Positions 1 to 6,039 of a stretch of 8,047 nt of DNA are shown piece by piece. The first letter of the stretch is position 1, and every line of letters begins with the position of its first letter. The notes beneath the pieces are model-generated. The model was not told the DNA's origin. It searched no databases and worked only from the letters and a program-made list of their open reading frames with translations. Origin of the DNA: JBEKHI01 sp050012355. Lineage in GTDB: Bacteria; Actinomycetota; Actinomycetes; Streptosporangiales; Streptosporangiaceae. The stretch covers positions 1-8,047 of the forward strand of contig JBEKHI010000378.1 of the NCBI GenBank assembly GCA_050012355.1, in the 5' to 3' direction. The translations under genes were made by a program, and so were the position numbers.

Positions 1-56
1 CGATCGGCCTGGGATTCCGCACGTGGGAACGGAGGCTGTATGGGCGTCCTGCTTAG
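1..56 (+). CDS. 3' end of an upstream gene, probably the partner ABC permease (partial)
   Basis: The frame starting at base 3 reads IGLGFRTWERRLYGRPA and stops at TAG 54-56, so a gene entering from the left ends 17 bases inside the next permease gene. The short basic tail (R-rich, WERR) fits the cytoplasmic C-terminus of a PotB/ModB-type permease, which normally precedes a PotC-type gene in such operons. That identity is inferred from position and composition only. What the sequence shows directly is an open frame up to the stop and an overlap typical of tightly coupled operon genes. Confidence 0.5.
   Translation, partial: IGLGFRTWERRLYGRPA
31..35 (+). promoter_or_regulatory. Ribosome binding site of the ABC permease gene
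   Basis: GGAGG lies four bases before the ATG at 40. It supports that start over later in-frame codons. It also lies inside the end of the preceding gene, which fits translation within one polycistronic message. Confidence 0.6.
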
Positions 57-819
57 AAGGGTCGCGACCGCCCTGGTGCTGGCGTTCCTGCTAGCGCCGC
101 TAGCCGTCTTGGTGGTCAGCTCGTTCAACTCCACCGCGTCGCTGGCGTTCCCGCCGCAGGGGTTCTCGCTGCGCTGGTACTCCGAGGTGCTCGGATCTTC
201 GGACTGGCTGGTGTCGTTCCAGCTCAGCGGTCTGCTCGTGCTGCTCGTGGTGATCACCACTCTGCTGATCGCGACACCCGCGGGTTACGCGCTGACGCGC
301 GCGAAGTTCCGCGGCCGCTCGGTGATCACCGGCCTGGCGCTCGCGCCGCTGCTGGTGCCCGAGATCATCATCGCGCTCGGCCTGCTGTACTACCTGCAGG
401 GGCTGCACCTGATCAACACGATCGCCGGCCTGTGGCTGGCGCATTCGCTGATCGCGTTGCCGTACGCGCTGCGGGCGATCATGGTCAGCGCGGCCGGGCT
501 CGATCCGGCGCTGGAACGGGCGGCCGCCTCGCTCGGCGCGAGCCGGCTACGGACCTTCTGGACGGTGACGCTGCCGCTGATGCGGCCGGGCATCGTGGCG
601 GGCGCGGTGTTCGCCGCGGTCACCTCGCTCGGCGAGATCGCGATCACCGCGCTCATCTCGGGCGCGAACACGGTCACGGTGCCGGTGCGGATCTTCTCCG
701 CCGTTCAGTTCCAGCTCGACCCGTCGGTGGCCGCGGTGTCCACCCTGCTGATGGCGGCCAGCGTGATCGTGCTGCTGGTGCTCGACCGGTTCGCCGGTGT
801 CTCGGACGTGGTCGCGTGA
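40..819 (+). CDS. ABC transporter permease, spermidine/putrescine (PotC) type
   Basis: A 259-residue inner-membrane permease subunit of a binding-protein-dependent importer. Six hydrophobic segments are visible at about residues 8-28, 63-84, 96-119, 128-150, 183-205 and 229-248. The cytoplasmic EAA loop, which docks on the ATPase, is clear at about 159-184 (ERAAASLGAS, then LPLMRPGI). The segment after the first helix (SSFNS, then GFSLRWY at 41-47) matches the pattern of PotC-type permeases, which carry polyamines, opines and similar small nitrogen compounds, and the length is normal for that family. The gene overlaps the end of the preceding gene by 17 bases, and its TGA overlaps the GTG start of hyuA (GTGA 816-819). 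It is therefore very likely co-transcribed and co-translated with the hydantoinase genes and probably supplies their substrate. The ATPase and binding-protein genes are not in the window. Family assignment is firm; substrate is unknown. Confidence 0.93.
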   Translation: MGVLLRRVATALVLAFLLAPLAVLVVSSFNSTASLAFPPQGFSLRWYSEVLGSSDWLVSFQLSGLLVLLVVITTLLIATPAGYALTRAKFRGRSVITGLALAPLLVPEIIIALGLLYYLQGLHLINTIAGLWLAHSLIALPYALRAIMVSAAGLDPALERAAASLGASRLRTFWTVTLPLMRPGIVAGAVFAAVTSLGEIAITALISGANTVTVPVRIFSAVQFQLDPSVAAVSTLLMAASVIVLLVLDRFAGVSDVVA

Positions 820-2750
820 GCGTTATCGGCATCGATGTGGGCGGTACGTTCACCGACTTCGTGCTCGCCCAGCCGGGCCGGGTGGTGCACCACAAGGAGC
901 CGAGCACGCCCCATGACCCGGCCGCCGCGGTCATCTCGGGGCTCACTGCTCTGCTGCGGACCGTCGATCCATCGGAGATCACCGGCGTCACCCACGGCAC
1001 CACCATCGGGCTGAACGCGATCATCCAGCGCCGCGGTGCCCGGCTGGCCCTCGCCGTCACCGAGGGCTACCGGGACCTGCTCGAGATCGGCCGCGGCCGG
1101 ATGCCGTCCTTCGACCTGTACGCGGGCCGCGAAGCGGTGCTGGTGCCGCGGGACCGGGTGACCGAGATCGCCGCGCGGCTCCGTTCCGATGGCGCGCCGG
1201 CGGTCGTCCCGGACTCTCAAGAACTCGACCGGGTGGCGGCGGCGCTGGCGGACGCGGAAGCGGCCGCGCTGACGATCCTGCACGCGCATCTCAACCCGGA
1301 GTTCGAGGCGGAGATCGCCGCCCGGCTGTCGGAGCGGGCCGGGATTCCGGTCGCCGCGTCCGCGACCGTGTGGCCGGAGGTCCGCGAGTACGAACGCACC
1401 CTCGTCGCGTTGCTGAACGCGTCGATCACTCCGCTGATGCGCGACTACCTGACGCGCCTGGAGGCGGGGATACGGGATGTCGGGATCACCGCGCCGGTGC
1501 ATATCGCCGCCTCCAACGGCGGCTCGGTCGGCATCGCGAGCGCTGTGCGCCGGCCGATCGAGACCGTGCTGTCCGGACCGAGTTCCGGTGTCACCGCGGC
1601 CGTGCGGCTAGCCCGCGGCCGCAACATCATCACCTTCGACATGGGCGGCACCAGCAGCGACATCGCGGTAGCGGCGAACGGCGAGCCGGAACTCGCCACC
1701 CACACCACGATCGGCGGACTGCCGCTGATCCTGCCGGTGGTGGCGGTCAGCGCGATCGGCGCCGGCGGCGGTTCCATCGTCTCGGTTGACGACCATGGCT
1801 TCCTCACCGTCGGCCCGGACAGCGCGGGCGCCGACCCGGGCCCCGCCGCCTACGGCCGCGGCGGCACCCGCCCGACGGTGACCGACTGCTACCTGGCCTG
1901 CGGCTTCATCGACCCGGAGCGGTTCCTCGGCGGCCGTCTGACGCTGGACGGGTCGGCGGCGCGAGCGGCGCTGGGCTCGGTGGACCCTTCGGCGGCGCTG
2001 CAGGTGGCCACCGCCGGGATGGCGACCTCGCTGCGCAAGCTGCTCGCTCAGCGCGGGCTCGACCCGGCCGACTTCACCCTGGTGCCATACGGCGGCGCCG
2101 GGCCGGTGCACGCCGCGATGCTGGCCGCCGAGGCCGGGATCTCGAGCATGCTCATCCCGCCGACGGCCGCGACGTTCTGCGCGCAGGGCGCCGCCGCGGC
2201 TGACCTGCGGCGGGACTTCGCACGCAGCGTCCGCCGTCCGGTGTCGTCCGGGTTCGGCGAGGTTCTGGAGTCGCTGCGCGAGCAGGCGCTCGACTGGGCC
2301 GCGTCCGAAGGCGGCGCGGCACCGGAGCTGGCGATCAGCGCCGACATGAGCTACGTGGGGCAGGCGTACGAGCTCCGGGTCCCGCTGCCGGATCCGTTGG
2401 CGGCGGCGGAGGCGTTCGGTGCCGAGCACGAACGGCTGTACGGGTTCCGCGACGAGGGCGCCACGATCCGGCTCGGCACCGTCCGGCTGGCCGCCACCGT
2501 GCGCCGGCCGCCGCTGCCGGTCCCGGCCGTACCGCCGACCGAGGGACCGCCGGTGCCGCGGGGAGCCCGGGAAATCGTCGTTATGGGCAAAAAATGGATG
2601 GCGACCGTGTACGGCCGCGACGACCTGCGGGCTGGTGACGTTCTTGATGGTCCGGCGATCGTCGAGCAGGACGACACGACCGTGCTGATCCCGTCTTCGT
2701 GGCGGGCCAGCGTCGACGAAACGGGAAGCTTGTGGCTGGCAGTGCCATAA
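816..2750 (+). CDS. hyuA: Hydantoinase/5-oxoprolinase family subunit A (HyuA)
   Basis: Subunit A of the ATP-dependent hydantoinase/oxoprolinase group, which works with subunit B to hydrolyse a cyclic amide such as a hydantoin or 5-oxoproline (related pairs act as acetone or acetophenone carboxylases). From the GTG at 816 it has 644 residues, close to family length. The N-terminal domain opens with the actin-fold phosphate motif GIDVGGTFTDF (5-15), followed by THGTTIGLNA (59-68). The central domain shows RTLVALLNAS (194-203), SGPSSGV (253-259), FDMGGTSSD (274-282), AIGAGGGS (313-320), GADPGPAAYG (338-347) and PYGGAGPVHA (424-433). The C-terminal domain has YVGQAYELRV (513-522) and GPAIVEQDDTTV (612-623). 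The open frame runs 128 codons further upstream, but that stretch lies inside the permease and is arginine-rich out-of-frame sequence. GTG 816 puts GIDVGG right at the N-terminus, as the family requires. No Shine-Dalgarno is seen, so translation is probably coupled through GTGA. The exact substrate cannot be assigned. Confidence 0.95.
   Translation: MSVIGIDVGGTFTDFVLAQPGRVVHHKEPSTPHDPAAAVISGLTALLRTVDPSEITGVTHGTTIGLNAIIQRRGARLALAVTEGYRDLLEIGRGRMPSFDLYAGREAVLVPRDRVTEIAARLRSDGAPAVVPDSQELDRVAAALADAEAAALTILHAHLNPEFEAEIAARLSERAGIPVAASATVWPEVREYERTLVALLNASITPLMRDYLTRLEAGIRDVGITAPVHIAASNGGSVGIASAVRRPIETVLSGPSSGVTAAVRLARGRNIITFDMGGTSSDIAVAANGEPELATHTTIGGLPLILPVVAVSAIGAGGGSIVSVDDHGFLTVGPDSAGADPGPAAYGRGGTRPTVTDCYLACGFIDPERFLGGRLTLDGSAARAALGSVDPSAALQVATAGMATSLRKLLAQRGLDPADFTLVPYGGAGPVHAAMLAAEAGISSMLIPPTAATFCAQGAAAADLRRDFARSVRRPVSSGFGEVLESLREQALDWAASEGGAAPELAISADMSYVGQAYELRVPLPDPLAAAEAFGAEHERLYGFRDEGATIRLGTVRLAATVRRPPLPVPAVPPTEGPPVPRGAREIVVMGKKWMATVYGRDDLRAGDVLDGPAIVEQDDTTVLIPSSWRASVDETGSLWLAVP
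2723..2728 (+). promoter_or_regulatory. Candidate ribosome binding site for hyuB
   Basis: GGGAAG lies three bases before GTG 2732, inside the end of hyuA. The spacing is short and the match partial, so it favours the 2732 start over GTG 2699 only weakly. Confidence 0.3.
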
Positions 2751-4639
2751 AGAAAACGAACAGCGACACCGAGGTCATCGGCGGCAAGCTGGCCGCCCTC
2801 ACCGAGGAGATGTGCCTGGTACTGCAGCGGTCCAGCCGGTCGCTGTACGTCAAGGAGACCGCCGACTTCTGCTGCGCGCTGGCTGGGCCAGACGGCCGGT
2901 TCACCGCCTACCCGCGGGCGATGGGGGTCTCCGGCTTCGTCGGGCTCAACGTGCTCGCCGCGGTGGAGGCGGCCGGGCCGCTGTCGCCCGGGGACGTGAT
3001 CATCACCAACGACCCGTACACCTCCGGCGGACTCGCCACCCACCTGACCGACATCCAGCTCATCGAGCCGTACTTCCACGACGGCGAGATCGTCGGGTAC
3101 GGCTGGGCGTTCATCCACTGCTCGGACATCGGCGGCCGGGTGCCGTCCAGCCTGTCGCCGGTCAACACCGAGATCTTCGCCGAGGGACTGCGGATCCCGC
3201 CGGTGAAGTGGACCGCTGATATGCGGCGGCTGCTGGCCACCAATACCCGCACGCCGGAGGCGAACCTGGGTGACATTCAGGCGATGCTGGCCGCGCTCCG
3301 CACCGGACGGCAGCGGCTCGCCGAGGTCATCGGCCAGCACGGCGTTCTCACCGTGAACGCGACCCAGGAAGCGTTGCTTTCCTATACCGCTGTGCGTGCA
3401 CGGTCGGCTTTGGCGGGCTTGAGCGATGGCAGCTTCCGGTTCACCGACTACCTAGACGACGACGCGGTCTCCGACATCCCGGTCCGGATCTCGGTGACCG
3501 CGACGCTGGACGACGGTCGGCTGCACCTGGACTTCACCGGCACCGACCCGCAGGTCGCCGCCGCGTTCAACATCGCGACCCTCGGCCGCCCGCACTCCTG
3601 GATCACCACCCGGGTGCTAGCGCTAATCTGCACGCTGGATCCCCGGATACCGCTGAACGGGGGACTGCTCGCGCCCGTGTCGGTCACCGTCCCCGAGGGT
3701 TCGGTGGTCAACGCGATGCCGCCCGCCGCCGTCGGGGTGCGGCACGCGACCGCCCAGCGAGTCAACGACGCGCTGAACGGCGCGCTCGGCCAGGCCGGGC
3801 CCACGATCCTCCCCGCCGCCAGCAGCGGACTGGTCGTGCCGGTCGTGGTGGCCGACAGCGGTAACGTCCAGGTGCTCGAGCCGATGACCGGCGGCACCGG
3901 CGCGCGGTTTGGTTTTGACGGAACTGATGGCCGGGATCCTGGCATCTCGAACCTGTCGAACAACCCGGTCGAGACGGTCGAGACCGAGATCGGCGCCGAG
4001 ATCCTGCGCTACGGGCTGCGGCCCGACTCGGGCGGGGCGGGCCGCTGGCGCGGCGGCTGCGGCCTTGAGCTGGTGTTCCGTATCACCGCCGGCGAGGCGC
4101 GGCTGCTGGCCCGCGGCCTGGAACGGCTGTGCTTCCGGCCGTGGGGGATGGCGGGCGGCGGCGCGGGCGCGCCCACCGAGCTTGAGGTGAACGGCGAGCC
4201 GGTACGCAAGATCGACATGCTCACGTTGCGCCGCGGCGACGTCGTCACGCTGCGGACCGCGGGCGCGGGTGGCTACGGCGACCCGCTCGAACGCGACCCG
4301 GCCGCGGTGGCGCGCGACGTCAGTCTCGGGCTGGTGTCCGAGCGCGCCGCCCGTGAGCAATATGGAGTTTTTGGCGCAGAACGGCGGGTGGTTATTTCTG
4401 CTGGCTCCTTCGGACCCGAACGGGAGGCGTGGGAGTCGGTGTTCGACACCGATAGCGTCGACCGGCTGGTGGCGGCGTTGTTCCGGCGGCCCTTCGATAC
4501 CCGGCAGCGGGACCGTACGTCGGTGTACGCGGCGGTGCTTTCGTTGTTGCCCGCCGGATTCCCCCGGGTTGCTGCCTCGCCTGGTGAGGTAGAACAGGCC
4601 CGAAAGGTGCTGGCGCGAGAGATAGGCCAGCTGAACTGA
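2732..4639 (+). CDS. hyuB: Hydantoinase/5-oxoprolinase family subunit B (HyuB), with C-terminal extension
   Basis: Partner of HyuA. From GTG 2732 it has 635 residues, and EVIGG falls at 14-18, where HyuB proteins usually have it; GTG 2699 would add 11 residues and cannot be excluded. Family signatures run in order: EEMCLVLQRSSRS (25-37), KETADF (41-46), NDPYTSGG (93-100) with THLTD (103-107), HCSDIGGRVPSS (129-140), LDFTGT (266-271), PVETVETEI (412-420) with RWRGGCG (438-444), and GAGGYGDPLERDP (511-523). The usual end of the family comes soon after, at LVSERAAREQYGV (534-546). Here about 89 more residues follow (EREAWESVFDTDSVDRLVAALF at 563-584 is the core), making the protein longer than many HyuB subunits. 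The gene overlaps hyuA by 19 bases and was probably translated with it. It ends six bases before the convergent acyltransferase gene. A decayed copy of its last ~80 bases lies at 5953-6037. Confidence 0.94.
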   Translation: MAGSAIKKTNSDTEVIGGKLAALTEEMCLVLQRSSRSLYVKETADFCCALAGPDGRFTAYPRAMGVSGFVGLNVLAAVEAAGPLSPGDVIITNDPYTSGGLATHLTDIQLIEPYFHDGEIVGYGWAFIHCSDIGGRVPSSLSPVNTEIFAEGLRIPPVKWTADMRRLLATNTRTPEANLGDIQAMLAALRTGRQRLAEVIGQHGVLTVNATQEALLSYTAVRARSALAGLSDGSFRFTDYLDDDAVSDIPVRISVTATLDDGRLHLDFTGTDPQVAAAFNIATLGRPHSWITTRVLALICTLDPRIPLNGGLLAPVSVTVPEGSVVNAMPPAAVGVRHATAQRVNDALNGALGQAGPTILPAASSGLVVPVVVADSGNVQVLEPMTGGTGARFGFDGTDGRDPGISNLSNNPVETVETEIGAEILRYGLRPDSGGAGRWRGGCGLELVFRITAGEARLLARGLERLCFRPWGMAGGGAGAPTELEVNGEPVRKIDMLTLRRGDVVTLRTAGAGGYGDPLERDPAAVARDVSLGLVSERAAREQYGVFGAERRVVISAGSFGPEREAWESVFDTDSVDRLVAALFRRPFDTRQRDRTSVYAAVLSLLPAGFPRVAASPGEVEQARKVLAREIGQLN

Positions 4640-4641
4640 GT
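4581..4641 (+). repeat. Direct repeat copy 1: functional 3' end of hyuB
   Basis: Hand alignment with 5981-6039 gives 50 identical bases in 59 aligned columns plus one 2-base gap. This copy encodes the last HyuB residues (GEVEQARKVLAREIGQLN) and the TGA stop at 4637-4639. The two copies bracket the acyltransferase gene. Confidence 0.8.
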
Positions 4642-4645
4642 CGCG

Positions 4646-5857
4646 TCAGATCACCTCGCTGACCCGCTGCCGGGGAATGGCGGTGTGCAGGTCACCTGGG
4701 TTCCCGCGTGTCGCTGGTTCGTGCTGGGCCGGTTTGTCGCTGGCGGGGGCGCTCTTGCCTGGCCAGCGCCAGGGCACTTGCCGTCGCCCGGTTAGCGGTA
4801 CCGCCAGCGGCGTCCGCGCCAGCAGCGCGGTCAGCGGGACGCAGCAGGCGATGATGACGGCCACGGTTAGCATGATGAGCAACGGCCAGGGCATCGCCGA
4901 GGTGAGCTGTCTCCAGCCCAGCCATATCAGCACGGCGACGACGAGCATGTGAGACAGGTAGATGCCGTAGGCGTTGTCCGAGCCCGACCGGACGACGGCT
5001 TTGACGAACCGGGACCGGCCCGGCCGCACCAGGGCAACTCCGGCCAGGTAGATGCACGCGACCGCGCCGACGTTGAACGGTATGACGCTCGGCTGGAAGG
5101 CGTCGTTGCCTGACCCGAGCACGGTGGTGACCTGGTGCTCAGCCAGGAAATAGATACCCTCCGCCGCGAGCGCCGCGACGACCGTCAGCGTGATGACCAA
5201 CCGCACGTGGCGGCGCAGCCAGGCGTCCGCCTGCTCGAGATGGCAGGCGAAGATGCACCCGCCGATCAGGTAGAGCAGATAGGTCAGCGCGTCTTGCTGG
5301 GCGTATTCCGCCATCAGCGGGGGCAGCAGGTTCCAGTGGGTGCAGATGCTGATCGCCACCTGGGCCACGACCACGGCGGCCAGGACGAGGCCATGATGCC
5401 CCCTGGTCCGCCGCAACGCCACGGCCACCAGCGGGAAGACCAGGTAAAACTGCATGATCACGACCAGGAAATACAGCTGGTAGTACCCGGTCTCGGCCAT
5501 CGAGCCCAGGTGGTGCAGCGCCGCCGAGACGCTGGGGTAGTGGGCCGTCGGCATCAGGAAGAAGAAGTAGATGAGATTCCAGCACACGTACGGCACCCCG
5601 ACGGCCACGAACCGGCGCCAGTAGAAGCGGCGGAGCCCGCCCCGGTTCAGGTCCTCGTAGGCGTACATCAGCATGCAGGCCGAGATGAAGAAAAATCCCT
5701 CCCTGGACACATGCAGCAGTAGCAGCGCGGCGCCCGAGCCGACGCTCGCGGCCGCCGGCGCGAAAAATAGGATCGAGTGCGTACTGACCACGCCCACCTG
5801 TTTGACCGGTCGCATGGCGTCAACGTGATCGAGGTGGCGGCGGGAGGAAGTGGCCAT
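4646..5857 (-). CDS. Acyltransferase-3 family integral membrane acyltransferase
   Basis: A 403-residue polytopic membrane protein with about ten hydrophobic segments. It resembles the acyltransferase-3 family (OafA/NodX-like), which moves acyl groups such as acetyl or succinyl onto sugars, lipids or antibiotics. Visible signatures are a first membrane segment with THS (26-28, His27 being the likely catalytic histidine of the family), EGFFFISACML (53-63), the basic pair RRF (81-83) and YGIYLSHML (297-305) in a late helix. The C-terminal ~45 residues (about 358-403) are hydrophilic, Pro/Lys/Arg-rich and probably cytoplasmic. The ATG at 5857 has no clear Shine-Dalgarno; Met15 (MRPVKQVG) is a possible alternative just before the first helix. 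The gene points against the operon, ends six bases from hyuB, and has no obvious functional link to hydantoin metabolism. By eye its codons are somewhat less GC-biased than its neighbours'. The acceptor is unknown. Family assignment is good. Confidence 0.88.
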   Translation of the reverse strand: MATSSRRHLDHVDAMRPVKQVGVVSTHSILFFAPAAASVGSGAALLLLHVSREGFFFISACMLMYAYEDLNRGGLRRFYWRRFVAVGVPYVCWNLIYFFFLMPTAHYPSVSAALHHLGSMAETGYYQLYFLVVIMQFYLVFPLVAVALRRTRGHHGLVLAAVVVAQVAISICTHWNLLPPLMAEYAQQDALTYLLYLIGGCIFACHLEQADAWLRRHVRLVITLTVVAALAAEGIYFLAEHQVTTVLGSGNDAFQPSVIPFNVGAVACIYLAGVALVRPGRSRFVKAVVRSGSDNAYGIYLSHMLVVAVLIWLGWRQLTSAMPWPLLIMLTVAVIIACCVPLTALLARTPLAVPLTGRRQVPWRWPGKSAPASDKPAQHEPATRGNPGDLHTAIPRQRVSEVI

Positions 5858-5952
5858 GAACTGCAGGCTGCGTTGAGTTTGTGAAATATCAGTGAAAAAG
5901 CGGGCCTCCGGTAGGGATTCCCCAGCAGACTTTCGGCTGGCGCAGAGGGTCC

Positions 5953-6037
5953 TGGCTTCCCCGAGGTACTGATGCCCTACCTGCTGAGGTAGAACAGTCG
6001 TAAGGTGCTGGAGCGAAAGATAGGGCGGCTGTAGTGA
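5953..6037 (+). pseudogene. Vestigial 3' end of a hyuB copy
   Basis: The frame from 5953 reads WLPRGTDALPAEVEQS and then TAA 6001-6003; compare GFPRVAASPGEVEQA in HyuB. After a 2-base deletion relative to hyuB, the other frame continues KVLERKIGRL and stops at TAG 6032-6034, against KVLAREIGQLN in HyuB. Protein-level similarity on both sides of one frameshift shows that this was once coding sequence. The similarity is strong from 5981 and weaker, about 60% of bases, over roughly 5953-5980. Only the tail of hyuB is present; the catalytic parts are absent. It now forms the leader of the M20 gene, whose GTG (6034) sits where the hyuB stop was, as a GTGA overlap. Confidence 0.72.
5977..5992. other. 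Short perfect hairpin in the M20 leader
   Basis: CTACCT-GCTG-AGGTAG is a 6-bp perfect inverted repeat with a 4-base loop, about 40 bases before the M20 start. The left arm is not present in the intact hyuB copy, so the symmetry is specific to this copy. It could be an mRNA hairpin, a small operator or chance; no run of T follows. Confidence 0.3.
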
Positions 6038-6039
6038 GT
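5981..6039 (+). repeat. Direct repeat copy 2: degenerate hyuB tail before the M20 gene
   Basis: Second copy of the 4581-4641 sequence, 59 bases, with nine mismatches and a 2-base deletion. It runs into the first bases of the M20 gene (GTG at 6034). Confidence 0.8.

Noticed and set aside
432..815. Open frame extending hyuA 128 codons upstream of GTG 816
   Set aside because: It lies within the permease gene in another frame, is Arg/Gly/Ala-rich without family similarity, and the HyuA motif GIDVGGTFTDF belongs at the N-terminus.
2351..3340. Long minus-strand open frame across the hyuA-hyuB junction (and a similar one at 1608-2429)
   Set aside because: Both are antisense to strongly supported hyuA/hyuB coding sequence and are Arg/His/Gln-rich, the usual shadow of high-GC codons.
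5135..5722. Plus-strand open frame of 195 codons opposite the acyltransferase
   Set aside because: Composition is Gln/His/Arg/Asp-rich with no recognisable motif, while the minus strand gives a coherent membrane protein with family signatures.
5873..5901. Possible promoter in the AT-richer stretch between the acyltransferase and M20 genes
   Set aside because: TTGAGT at 5873-5878 resembles a -35 box, but no -10-like hexamer follows at proper spacing; on the minus strand GATATT has no matching -35. A promoter is expected here but cannot be placed.
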